A stretch of DNA of 64,000 bases from Rikenellaceae bacterium (GTDB taxonomy: Bacteria; Bacteroidota; Bacteroidia; Bacteroidales; Rikenellaceae): positions 23,582 through 87,581 of the forward strand of contig SUZH01000009.1 of NCBI GenBank assembly GCA_015060045.1. The letters are read 5' to 3'. The notes beneath the pieces are model-generated. The model saw only the letters and a program-made list of their open reading frames with translations. It was not told where the DNA came from and did not search any database. Below are positions 9,306-16,444 of the stretch, piece after piece. A program made the translations under genes and the position numbers. Every line of letters begins with the position of its first letter. Within the stretch, counting starts at the first letter, position 1.

Positions 9306-10061
9306 ATGAAGAGCTACATTAACCCTTCGATGGCCCGTTTCAGCCCCTTTATCGAGCAGTTACCCCAATTGTTCGATACGGGCGAGTTGATCTTTAAGGG
9401 CCGCAACACGATTCGCGCCTTTGTCTATGCCGGCGAGCGAATCACCGTCAAACGTTTCCGCAAGCCCTCGGGCATCAATGCACTCATCTATGGGCACCTC
9501 CGCAAGAGCAAGGCGCGTCGTGCCTACGAACACGCTTCGGAGTTGATCCGACGTGGCATCGCCACCCCCGAGCCGATCGGTTGGCGCGAAGATTACCAGG
9601 GGAGCATCATCCGCGAGACCTACCTTATCACGCGCTACTCGGACTATCGCCCGCTGTCGGAGTTGACGAACCGCTTCCCCGATGCGTCGGTACTGGAGGG
9701 GTTGAACGCCTTTGCCCGCTTCATCGTCACGCTGCATCAAAAAGGGATCGAGCACAAGGATTTCAACAACAGCAACACACAGTGGAGGCGCGATGAGCGG
9801 GGTGATTATCACTTTGAGGTGATCGACATCAACCGCATGCGTTTCCATTGCCAGGCCTTGAGCCGCAAGGAGAGCCTCCGCAACCTACAACGCCTCACCT
9901 GCTCGCTCGATGCCTATGCATACATCCTGCAGCGCTACGCCGAGGCGCGCGGTTGGCAACCCTACGAGACGGCCTTGCAGGCGACCAAGCACCTGCAACG
10001 TTTCATCGGGCAACGCAATCGTCGTTATCGTTTCAAGGCCCTCCTGAAAGGCAAAAAATAG
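9306..10061 (+). CDS. Lipopolysaccharide kinase-like (WaaP/Kdo kinase family) protein
   Basis: 251 aa with a eukaryote-like small kinase fold. Seen: Lys49 in ITVKRF as the beta-3 lysine, the catalytic loop HKDFNNSN (residues 150-157, H-x-D-x4-N) and Asp174 in EVIDINRMRF in place of DFG. This pattern fits the Kdo/WaaP/InaA kinases that phosphorylate lipid A core sugars at the inner face of the inner membrane. No membrane segment or signal is present. The start at 9306 avoids overlap with uxuA and puts MKSYINPSMARFSPF first. Followed after 23 bases by the hexosaminidase gene, probably co-transcribed. Confidence 0.8.
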   Translation: MKSYINPSMARFSPFIEQLPQLFDTGELIFKGRNTIRAFVYAGERITVKRFRKPSGINALIYGHLRKSKARRAYEHASELIRRGIATPEPIGWREDYQGSIIRETYLITRYSDYRPLSELTNRFPDASVLEGLNAFARFIVTLHQKGIEHKDFNNSNTQWRRDERGDYHFEVIDINRMRFHCQALSRKESLRNLQRLTCSLDAYAYILQRYAEARGWQPYETALQATKHLQRFIGQRNRRYRFKALLKGKK

Positions 10062-10084
10062 TAATTTCCCCATTCCAAGTGATT

Positions 10085-11695
10085 ATGTTTCGCCCGCTTC
10101 TTCGTTGGATGACGGCCCTATGGGTCGTACTCATACCCTACGCTGTTTCGGCTACCGAGCAGCTCCTGCTACTCCCCCAGCCCACCTCCATCACGATGAC
10201 GGAGGGCCATTTCCATCTCACCCCCGCCACACGCCTCTACGTGGCCGATGGCCTTTGGAATCCGGCCGAACGTTTTGTAGAGGATGTGGCCGAGATGATC
10301 CCGCTCAAGGCTCCCCGCTCTCTCACCCGCCGCGAAGGGGGCATCCGATTGAGCCTCGATAGCCATCTTTCGGAAGAGGCCTATCGCATGGAGATTACGC
10401 CACAGGCCATCACCATTGCGGGCGGCTCACCTGCCGGTGTCTACTACGGGCTGCAATCACTCCGCCAGCTGGTCGTGCAGCATCGCAATGCCATCCCCTG
10501 CTGCACGATTGAAGATTGCCCCAACTTTGCCTATCGTGGTGCGCACATGGATGTCGTGCGCCACTTCTTCACGGTCGAGGAGGTGAAGCGCTACCTCGAC
10601 ATCCTCGCCGCACACAAGCTCAATCGCCTCCATTGGCACCTGACGGATGACCAGGGCTGGCGCATCGAGATCAAACGCTACCCCGAGCTGACGGAGCGCG
10701 CCTCGAAACGCAACGAGACACTGATCGGTCACTGCCTGCGCTCGACCACCTACGACGGCATCCCCTACGGACCTTACTTCTATACGCAAGAGGAGATCCG
10801 TGACATCGTGCGCTACGCCGCCGAGCGCTACATCACGATCATCCCCGAAATCGAGATGCCGAGCCATGCCCAGGCAGCCCTGCATGCCCTGCCGTGGTTG
10901 GGATGTGAGGAGCAGCAGGTCGAGGTATGGACCCACTGGGGCGTATCGCCCGAGGTGATGTGCGGTGGCAAGGAGACAACCTATGAGTTTTTGGAAAACG
11001 TACTGACCGAGGTGATCGACCTCTTCCCCTCGGAGTATATCCACATCGGCGGTGACGAGTGCCCGAAGGAGCGTTGGGAGGAGTGCGAACACTGCCAGGC
11101 CCGCATCCGCGAGCTGGGGCTGAAAGATGAGAGCGAAACACGCACGGCAGAGAATCAACTGCAAAGTTACCTCACGGGGCGCATCGAGCGTTTTCTGGCC
11201 AAGCATGGCCGTCGCATCATCGGGTGGGACGATATCCTGGCAGGTGGCGTGAGTCCCGAGGCTACGGTGATGTCGTGGCAGGGGTCGAAGGGTGGCATCT
11301 ACGCCGCCAAGCATGGCAACCACGCCATCATGGCCCCGATGGATTACTGCTACTTCGACTTCTACCAGACGAAGAGTCAGGAGGGCGAGGGGCTGGCAAT
11401 CGGTGGCTGGGTATCGTTTGAGAAGGTCTATGGATGGAATCCCTACGAGGGGCTGACGGCCGAGGAGCAGCCATACATCTACGGTCTGCAGTGCAACCTC
11501 TGGAGCGAGTACATCACCTCGTTCGACCACCTGCAACGGATGCTCCTGCCGCGCCTCGCGGCCCTTGCCGAAGTGCAGTGGGCCACCGACCGCCGCAATC
11601 CGGCAACCATCCGCACCCGCATGGAGCAGTTACGCCGTCTCTACGAGCAGTGCGGCTGGAGCTACGCACCCTACTATTTCGAGGGGCGGAAGTAA
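10085..11695 (+). CDS. Secreted beta-N-acetylhexosaminidase (GH20)
   Basis: 536 aa. Starts with a signal peptide (MFRPLLRWMTALWVVLIPYA, then VSA/TEQ), then a GH20b-type N-terminal domain (LLPQPTSITMTEGHFHL... YGLQSLRQL), then the catalytic barrel with FAYRGAHMDVVRHFF, LHWHLTDDQGWRIEIKRYPE, and the Asp-Glu catalytic pair in HIGGDECPKERWEECEHC, and later the Trp-rich IGWDDILAGG and VMSWQGSKGG. It removes terminal GlcNAc or GalNAc from glycans in the periplasm or outside, fitting a mucin- or host-glycan-using gut bacterium. No nearby susCD partner is visible. Confidence 0.95.
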   Translation: MFRPLLRWMTALWVVLIPYAVSATEQLLLLPQPTSITMTEGHFHLTPATRLYVADGLWNPAERFVEDVAEMIPLKAPRSLTRREGGIRLSLDSHLSEEAYRMEITPQAITIAGGSPAGVYYGLQSLRQLVVQHRNAIPCCTIEDCPNFAYRGAHMDVVRHFFTVEEVKRYLDILAAHKLNRLHWHLTDDQGWRIEIKRYPELTERASKRNETLIGHCLRSTTYDGIPYGPYFYTQEEIRDIVRYAAERYITIIPEIEMPSHAQAALHALPWLGCEEQQVEVWTHWGVSPEVMCGGKETTYEFLENVLTEVIDLFPSEYIHIGGDECPKERWEECEHCQARIRELGLKDESETRTAENQLQSYLTGRIERFLAKHGRRIIGWDDILAGGVSPEATVMSWQGSKGGIYAAKHGNHAIMAPMDYCYFDFYQTKSQEGEGLAIGGWVSFEKVYGWNPYEGLTAEEQPYIYGLQCNLWSEYITSFDHLQRMLLPRLAALAEVQWATDRRNPATIRTRMEQLRRLYEQCGWSYAPYYFEGRK

Positions 11696-11733
11696 ATTTT
11701 GCCCCGACAGGACGAAAAAATTGGTACAAAGGG

Positions 11734-11763
11734 TTGGATTTTTCCACTTTTTGCCTAAATTTG
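11734..11763 (+). promoter_or_regulatory. Promoter of the phe leader/pheA operon
   Basis: TTG (11734-11736), exactly 19 bases, TAAATTTG (11756-11763). The expected start of transcription is near 11770, just before the leader-peptide ATG at 11773. Confidence 0.7.
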
Positions 11764-11772
11764 CAAACAGAT

Positions 11773-11853
11773 ATGACGAACTTTTTTGCATACGGCTTTT
11801 TTTACTTCTTTTTTGACAACAAGAAAAGGGGCGAGATGGCACGTGTGTATTAA
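11773..11853 (+). CDS. Phe-rich leader peptide of the pheA attenuator
   Basis: 26 aa: MTNFFAYGFFYFFF, then DNKKRGEMARVY and TAA. Seven of residues 4-14 are Phe (six TTT, one TTC), and two more are Tyr. It is preceded by a canonical promoter and followed by a strong terminator hairpin just before pheA. This is the layout of enterobacterial pheL: when charged tRNA-Phe is scarce the ribosome stalls on the Phe run and the terminator does not form. The peptide itself is expected to have no other role. It has no link in frame to pheA. Confidence 0.8.
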   Translation: MTNFFAYGFFYFFFDNKKRGEMARVY

Positions 11854-11909
11854 ACCATAAACAACGAACAAAAAAATCCCGCTCCTGCCTCGGCAAGAGT
11901 GGGATTTTT
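11827..11909 (+). promoter_or_regulatory. Transcription attenuator of pheA (antiterminator and terminator arms)
   Basis: Terminator: TCCCGCTC (11877-11884) pairs with GAGTGGGA (11897-11904, one G-T), extendable by flanking A5/T5, with TGC-CTCG-GCA inside the loop and TTTTT after. Competing pairing: AGGGGCG (11827-11833) can pair with CGCTCCT (11880-11886, one G-T), which takes the 5' arm of the terminator. The upstream strand lies at codons 19-21 of the leader, just beyond where a ribosome stalled on Phe12-14 would reach. The competing structure is my inference. Confidence 0.65.
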
Positions 11910-11921
11910 ACTACTGAAAAG

Positions 11922-12758
11922 ATGAAACAGGTAGCTATTCAAGGTATTTCAGGCTGCTTCCACGAGACAGCCGCCCACCGCTTCTTCGGCAAAGAGATCG
12001 AGGTGCTCCCCTGCGAGAGCTTCGAGCTACTCTTCGATCGGTTGGCCGAAGACCGCACCCGTTTGGGCATTGCCGCCATCGAAAATACGATTGCCGGTTC
12101 GCTCCTGCCTAACCACGAACTGCTCAACCGCAGCCGCATGAAGATCATCGGCGAGGAGAAGATCCGCATCTCGCACATGCTCTGCGCCTTGCCGGGCCAG
12201 ACGATTGCCGACATCGAAGAGGTGCGCTCCCACCCGATCGCCCTCATGCAGTGTGGTGATTTTCTCAAAACGATGCCAACGGCACGCGTCGTGGAGCGTG
12301 ATGACACGGCCGGCTCGGCCCGTGAAATTGCCGAGGGAGGCCTGCAGGGTACGGCTGCGATTTGCGGTGAGGATGCTGCCCGGCTCTACGGCCTGGAGAT
12401 CCTGGCACGTGCCATCGAGACCAACCGCCACAACTTCACCCGTTTCCTGATTCTGGCCGATGAGGAGCGTGTCACGGTCGACCCCGAGGCGGTCAACAAG
12501 GCCTCGCTGCGCTTCACCCTGCCCCACACGCAAGGGTCACTGTCGAAGATTCTGACCGTGCTCTCCTTCTACGACATCAACCTCACGAAGATTCAGTCGT
12601 TGCCGATCATCGGACGCGAGTGGGAGTATCAATTCTACATCGACGTCACGTTCGACAACTACATGCGCTACCGCCAATCGGTCGAGGCCGTACGCCCCTT
12701 GACCAGCGATTTCAAGGTGCTCGGCGAGTACCGCGAATGCCCCAATCCCGAAATCTAA
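11922..12758 (+). CDS. pheA: Prephenate dehydratase with ACT domain
   Basis: 278 aa. Converts prephenate to phenylpyruvate, the committed step to phenylalanine. Catalytic domain about residues 1-180 (AIQGISGCFHETAAHRFF, IAAIENTIAGSL, catalytic Thr in NFTRFLIL), ACT domain about 195-270 (TQGSLSKILTVLSFYDINLTK). The usual Phe-binding ESRP motif of the ACT domain reads QSLP here (KIQSLPIIGREWEYQFY), so allosteric inhibition by Phe may be weaker or different. Directly downstream of the Phe-codon attenuator, and 18 bases upstream of the DAHP synthase/chorismate mutase gene, with which it forms an operon. Confidence 0.95.
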   Translation: MKQVAIQGISGCFHETAAHRFFGKEIEVLPCESFELLFDRLAEDRTRLGIAAIENTIAGSLLPNHELLNRSRMKIIGEEKIRISHMLCALPGQTIADIEEVRSHPIALMQCGDFLKTMPTARVVERDDTAGSAREIAEGGLQGTAAICGEDAARLYGLEILARAIETNRHNFTRFLILADEERVTVDPEAVNKASLRFTLPHTQGSLSKILTVLSFYDINLTKIQSLPIIGREWEYQFYIDVTFDNYMRYRQSVEAVRPLTSDFKVLGEYRECPNPEI

Positions 12759-12776
12759 CCGCAAAACTTTCATATT

Positions 12777-13838
12777 ATGAACGATTTACAACCCATTACC
12801 CTTCCGGGTCTCGATACCGTCCGTCCACTTTTGATTGCCGGCCCTTGTAGCGCCGAAACCGAAGAGCAGGTGCTCACTACCGCCCACGCCTTGGCGCGTC
12901 AGGGGGTGCAGATTTTCCGCGCCGGCATCTGGAAGCCGCGCACCAAGCCGGGTGGCTTCGAGGGTGTAGGCCCCGAAGGCATTGCCTGGATGCAGCGCGT
13001 CAAGGAGGAGGTCGGCATGTACACGGCGACCGAAGTGGCCACGCATGCCCATGTCGAGGCAGCGTTGAAGGGCGGCATCGACCTCCTCTGGATCGGCGCC
13101 CGCACGGCTGCCAACCCCTTTGCCATGCAGGAGATTGCCGACTCGCTCAAGGGGGTAGATATCCCCGTTCTGGTCAAGAATCCCGTCAGTCCCGACCTGG
13201 AGCTCTGGATCGGTGCTCTGGAGCGCATCTACAACGCCGGCATTCGCCGCCTGGGTGCCGTGCATCGCGGCTTTACGTGGGTCGATAAGTCGATCTACCG
13301 CAACCACCCCTATTGGTCGATTCCGATCGAGTTGCACCGCCGCATCCCGAACCTGCCGATTCTGTGCGATCCGAGCCACATCGGTGGCAAGCGCGAGCTG
13401 ATCGCACCCCTCTCGCAGCAGGCGATGGACCTCGGTTTCGATGGTCTGCTGGTCGAGGCGCACTGCAACCCCGACGCGGCTTGGAGCGACAAGGCGCAGC
13501 AGGTGGCTCCCGACACGCTGGCCTTCATCATCAGCAACCTCATTCTTCGCGATATGAATACGACAACAGACAACTTGAACGAACTTCGTCGCCAGATCGA
13601 CAAACTCGACGACGAGCTGATCGACCTCCTGGCGCGTCGCATGCAGGTATCGACCGAGATCGGGCGCTACAAGAAGGCGCATAATATGTCTATTTTGCAG
13701 TCGCAGCGCTACGAGGATATCCTCGCCCGCCGTGCCCGCCAGGCTGTGGAGGCCGGCATGGACCGCGAGTTTATGCGCTCGGTGATGCAGGCCATCCACG
13801 AGGAGTCGATCCGCCAGCAGCAGAAAGTGATCGAGTAA
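12777..13838 (+). CDS. Bifunctional DAHP synthase / chorismate mutase (AroQ type)
   Basis: 353 aa. N-terminal part (about 1-255) is a KDO8P-synthase-like type I-beta DAHP synthase: IAGPCSAE, FRAGIWKPRTKPGGFEG, VLVKNPVSPDLELWIGAL, ILCDPSHIGGKRELI, DGLLVEAHCNPDAAWSD. C-terminal part (about 265-353) is an all-helical chorismate mutase: NELRRQIDKLDDELIDLLAR, RRMQVSTEIGRYKKAHN. The fusion makes the first step of the shikimate pathway and converts chorismate to prephenate, the substrate of the adjacent pheA. Neither a prephenate dehydrogenase nor an aminotransferase gene follows, unlike longer aromatic operons in some Bacteroidetes. Confidence 0.95.
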   Translation: MNDLQPITLPGLDTVRPLLIAGPCSAETEEQVLTTAHALARQGVQIFRAGIWKPRTKPGGFEGVGPEGIAWMQRVKEEVGMYTATEVATHAHVEAALKGGIDLLWIGARTAANPFAMQEIADSLKGVDIPVLVKNPVSPDLELWIGALERIYNAGIRRLGAVHRGFTWVDKSIYRNHPYWSIPIELHRRIPNLPILCDPSHIGGKRELIAPLSQQAMDLGFDGLLVEAHCNPDAAWSDKAQQVAPDTLAFIISNLILRDMNTTTDNLNELRRQIDKLDDELIDLLARRMQVSTEIGRYKKAHNMSILQSQRYEDILARRARQAVEAGMDREFMRSVMQAIHEESIRQQQKVIE

Positions 13839-13860
13839 CTTTGCTGCACGCAACAAAAAA

Positions 13861-13900
13861 AACGGGGCACCGGGGGAAATACCCCGGGGTCCCGTTGTTT
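13861..13900 (+). terminator. Terminator of the pheA operon
   Basis: AACGGG (13861-13866) pairs with CCCGTT (13891-13896), with ACC/GGT and GGGG/CCCC stems inside; then TGTTTTAT. Confidence 0.75.
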
Positions 13901-13961
13901 TATCTGGTAAAGGGAATTGGCTCCCTGCGGTCGCCTTTCCCTTTACTCCTTAATTCGCACA

Positions 13962-14090
13962 CCCACGATAGGCGGCAGGCTGCAAAGCAGCCGTAACAAC
14001 CAAACAAAAAAAGCAGAAGAGCCAAATACATTTGCTCTATCTGCCTTTTTTGTTTGGTTGATGGCCGTTGGCCAATCCGCCTATCGTGGG
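13962..14090. repeat. Large multi-hairpin intergenic element X1
   Basis: A perfect 14-bp outer inverted repeat, CCCACGATAGGCGG (13962-13975) and CCGCCTATCGTGGG (14077-14090), encloses three hairpins: GGCTGC-AAA-GCAGCC (13978-13992), a long AT-rich one of about 30-bp arms (13996-14060, CAACCAAACAAA... TTTGTTTGGTTG) and TGGCC-GTT-GGCCA (14062-14074). It lies between convergent transcripts (pheA operon and tRNA-Ser) and may end both, but is far larger than a simple terminator. Confidence 0.7.
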
Positions 14091-14097
14091 CGTGATG

Positions 14098-14185
14098 CGG
14101 AGAGGAGGGGATTCGAACCCCTGAAACACTTTTGGCGTTTACTCACTTTCCAGGCGAGCCAGTTCAACCACTCCTGCACCTCTCC
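14098..14185 (-). tRNA. tRNA-Ser (anticodon GGA)
   Basis: 88 bases on the minus strand. Acceptor arms GGAGAGG (5', 14185-14179) and CCTCTCC (3', 14105-14099) pair, with discriminator G at 14098. The anticodon arm CTCGCCTGGAAAGTGAG shows GGA. A long variable arm typical of Ser tRNAs and the T arm AGGGGTTCGAATCCCCT follow. CCA is not encoded. Confidence 0.93.
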
Positions 14186-14238
14186 GTTTCGAGTGACAAA
14201 GGTAAATCTTTTTTCCGGAAAAACAAATACCCGCTCTT

Positions 14239-14255
14239 CTCGGAGGGTGGCCCCT
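14239..14255 (+). repeat. 17-bp direct repeat, copy 1
   Basis: CTCGGAGGGTGGCCCCT, identical to 14542-14558, which forms part of element X3. Confidence 0.6.
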
Positions 14256-14329
14256 AATCAATAAACAACTGCGTCAGCACCACGAAAACTACTAACGGCG
14301 GCAACAGATTTGAGCAGCGCAAGCGTGCT

Positions 14330-14443
14330 GGGGAATGTTGAAGCCCATGGGCTCAGACTTGAGATGGTGAGGCGATGGGAGTTTGCTCACAAAGAGACTT
14401 ACCATCTCAAGCCTAACAATTGCGTAGCAATGCAACATTCCCC
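14330..14443. repeat. Multi-hairpin intergenic element X2
   Basis: An outer 11-bp inverted repeat, GGGGAATGTTG (14330-14340) and CAACATTCCCC (14433-14443), encloses AGCCCATGGGCT (14342-14353), a longer hairpin with arms CTTGAGATGGT (14358-14368) and ACCATCTCAAG (14401-14411), and ATTGC-GTA-GCAAT (14419-14431). The order short-long-short within an outer stem is the same as in X1 and in family A copy 4, although the sequence differs. Confidence 0.65.
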
Positions 14444-14484
14444 AACGACGCGCAGACAACGCTGCCACATCGCCACAGCTGAAA

Positions 14485-14568
14485 GTAGTTTAGGAGGGGC
14501 ACCCACAAAAAATAGGCGGGAATCTCGCGATTGCCGCCTACCTCGGAGGGTGGCCCCTCCTAAACTAC
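14485..14568. repeat. Inverted repeat element X3
   Basis: Perfect 16-bp arms GTAGTTTAGGAGGGGC (14485-14500) and GCCCCTCCTAAACTAC (14553-14568) enclose a second hairpin, TAGGCGG..AATC / GATT..CCGCCTA (14513-14540). Confidence 0.7.
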
Positions 14569-14655
14569 TAACCCAAACTTAAATAAATGAAGAAACCTCA
14601 CTGCAGTTGCTGATCTGCAGCTGACAGAAAACATCGCAAAATCAATGCCAAAAAG

Positions 14656-14683
14656 AAGTCCGCCCCCGAAAAAGGGCGGACTT
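14656..14683 (-). terminator. Terminator of the nucleoside transporter gene
   Basis: Perfect 10-bp stem AAGTCCGCCC / GGGCGGACTT with 8-base loop; on the minus strand it is followed by CTTTTTGG. Confidence 0.8.
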
Positions 14684-14716
14684 AACCTATTTGGAAAATC
14701 GTTCGGTCGAAACCGA

Positions 14717-15985
14717 CTATTTGGCTGTCTCGGGCGTGTGCTTATACTTGAACACAAGGGCGAAAAGGAGCGCCACAATGAGTGCATAACCGGCAAAAAC
14801 GAGCCACGAGGTGGACCAACCTGCCACCTGAGCCGTCGGCTCGGTGTGCGCATAGACGAAGTGGTTCACCACGGCCTGAGCACCCAACGTACCGATCGTA
14901 GCACCGATGCCGTTGGTCATGATCATAAAGAGGCCCTGTGCGCTGGCGCGGATCGAGGTGTCGGTCTCCTTATTCACGAAGAGCGAGCCCGAAATGTTGA
15001 AGAAGTCGAATGCCACACCATAGACGATCATCGAGAGGATAAACATCCAGACGCCACCGCCCGGGTTACCCACCCCAAAGAGGCCGAAACGCAATACCCA
15101 GGCAAACATGGCCATCAGCATCACGTTCTTGATACCGAAACGCTTCAAACAGAAGGGGATCAGGAGGATGCAAAGGGTCTCCGACACCTGCGAGAGCGAG
15201 ATCAGCGCGTTGGCGTGGTTAGCACCAAACGTCGAGGCGAACTCGGGGATATCGCGGAACGAGGTGATAAAGGGGTTGGCAAAGCCGTTTGTGATCTGGA
15301 GCGACACGCCGAGCAACATCGAGAAGATGAAGAAAATCGCCATCTTCTTCTGCTTGAAGAGGGTGAAGGCGCGCAGGCCCAGCGCCTCGACAAGCGACTT
15401 CTTCTCGCCCGCACGGTTCGTCGGGCAGGCGGGCAGCGTGAAGGCATAGATACCCAGCACCAGGCCCAGCACAGCGCACTGGATAAACTGCATGTAGGTA
15501 GTCTGGAAGCCGGCCGCATCACAGCAAAGCATGGCGCAGATGAAACCAACCGTACCCCACACGCGGATGGGCGGGAAGGCCTTGACCGTATCATAGTTGT
15601 TGCTCTCCAACACACTGTACGCCACCGAATTCGAAAGGGCGATCGTCGGCATGTAGAAGGCTACGCTCAACGCGTAGAGCGTAAAGAGAATGCCGAATTG
15701 CACCTCGGCGCCCGTCGTGAGGGCATAATAACCGGCGCTCGCCATAAAGAGGGCTGCCAAGCCGTGGCAGATACCCAACAGACGCTGTGCCTGGATCCAA
15801 CGATCGGCCAAAATACCGATTACGGCCGGCATGAAGAGCGAAACGATACCCTGCATGGCGTAGAAAAGGCCGATTTTGGAGGCCAAACCTACCCCTACGA
15901 GGTACGAACCCATCGAAGTGAGGTATGAACCCCATACAGCGTACTGCAGGAAGTTCATTACGGTCAAACGAAATTTAATTCCCAT
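14717..15985 (-). CDS. nupG: NupG-family nucleoside:proton symporter (MFS)
   Basis: 422 aa, about 12 predicted membrane segments, in the inner membrane. Conserved family pieces: MGIKFRLTVMNFLQYAVWGS at the N-terminus, then SYLTSMGSYLVGVGLAS, GILADRWIQAQRLLG, AFPPIRVWGTVGFI, and VYGVAFDFFNISGSLFVNKE near the C-terminus. Together they mark the nucleoside:H+ symporter family (NupG/XapB/YegT). It imports nucleosides for salvage. Monocistronic between tRNA-Ser and tRNA-Gln. Confidence 0.93.
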   Translation of the reverse strand: MGIKFRLTVMNFLQYAVWGSYLTSMGSYLVGVGLASKIGLFYAMQGIVSLFMPAVIGILADRWIQAQRLLGICHGLAALFMASAGYYALTTGAEVQFGILFTLYALSVAFYMPTIALSNSVAYSVLESNNYDTVKAFPPIRVWGTVGFICAMLCCDAAGFQTTYMQFIQCAVLGLVLGIYAFTLPACPTNRAGEKKSLVEALGLRAFTLFKQKKMAIFFIFSMLLGVSLQITNGFANPFITSFRDIPEFASTFGANHANALISLSQVSETLCILLIPFCLKRFGIKNVMLMAMFAWVLRFGLFGVGNPGGGVWMFILSMIVYGVAFDFFNISGSLFVNKETDTSIRASAQGLFMIMTNGIGATIGTLGAQAVVNHFVYAHTEPTAQVAGWSTSWLVFAGYALIVALLFALVFKYKHTPETAK

Positions 15986-16076
15986 AATTTATTGATTTTA
16001 CGTTATTTACAATCAAAAACGAGTCCATTTCGGCTCTCGCAAAAACAAAAGTACAAATTTTTTTTTGGTTTTTTCT

Positions 16077-16106
16077 TTGCAATTGCAAAAATAAGTTCTA
16101 CTTTTG
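16077..16106 (+). promoter_or_regulatory. Promoter of tRNA-Gln
   Basis: TTG (16077-16079), exactly 19 bases, TACTTTTG (16099-16106), 18 bases before the mature tRNA 5' end. Confidence 0.7.
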
Positions 16107-16123
16107 CATCGTCGAAAGGACAT

Positions 16124-16194
16124 TGAGCTATGGTGTAATGGTAACACAACAGATTCTGGTCCTGTTATTCTAGGTTCGAATCCTGGTAGCTCAA
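16124..16194 (+). tRNA. tRNA-Gln (anticodon CTG)
   Basis: 71 bases. Acceptor TGAGCTA / TAGCTCA with discriminator A at 16194; D arm TGGTGTAATGGTAACACA; anticodon loop TTCTGGT giving CTG; T arm CTAGGTTCGAATCCTGG. Promoter upstream and a T7-tailed terminator follow. CCA is not encoded. Confidence 0.93.
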
Positions 16195-16203
16195 CTAAGA
16201 AGA

Positions 16204-16230
16204 GGATGGTTTTATGACCATCCTTTTTTT
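16204..16230 (+). terminator. Terminator of tRNA-Gln
   Basis: GGATGG / CCATCC with an 8-base loop and seven T, ten bases after the tRNA. Confidence 0.85.
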
Positions 16231-16444
16231 GTTGAGCTGCTCAGCCGACAATCCCTCCAAACTTCCTTTGAAAAGGGCGGCTTACAAACCTCTTTTTCTA
16301 TCAAACTCAATACAAAGGCCGACTCTTAGTCGGCTTTTTGATTTTAGAGGCGGCTTAAGAAGCCGCTTTTACGATCGGGTCATCAGCGTCACAACCGCTT
16401 TTTGATTTTAGAGGTGTGGATTTGTGCTTAATTAGCGTCGCTCA
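16231..16444. other. Noncoding region with two T-tailed hairpins and a direct repeat
   Basis: Holds GCCGACT-CTT-AGTCGGC followed by TTTTTG (about 16321-16342) and GCGGCTT-AAGA-AGCCGC followed by TTTT (about 16352-16373). GCTTTTTGATTTTAGAGG occurs twice (about 16336 and 16398). The repeated string resembles the outer arm of family A elements. No gene is seen. Confidence 0.55.

Larger units (their letters stand above)
14186..14655. other. Noncoding region between tRNA-Ser and the transporter gene
   Basis: About 470 bases with no credible gene. It holds elements X2 and X3 and the 17-bp direct repeat pair. Short open frames here run through the inverted repeats and have no recognisable start context. 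Confidence 0.6.

Noticed and set aside
13962..14090. Element X1 as a simple rho-independent terminator.
   Set aside because: Its size, three internal hairpins and 14-bp outer stem go well beyond a terminator, although the T-rich arm may still help end transcription.
14098..14185. tRNA-Ser as an attachment site of an integrated element.
   Set aside because: No integrase gene and no second copy of the tRNA 3' end were found in the window.
13917..14264. A 115-codon frame across element X1 and the tRNA-Ser gene.
   Set aside because: It would read through a tRNA and perfect inverted repeats.
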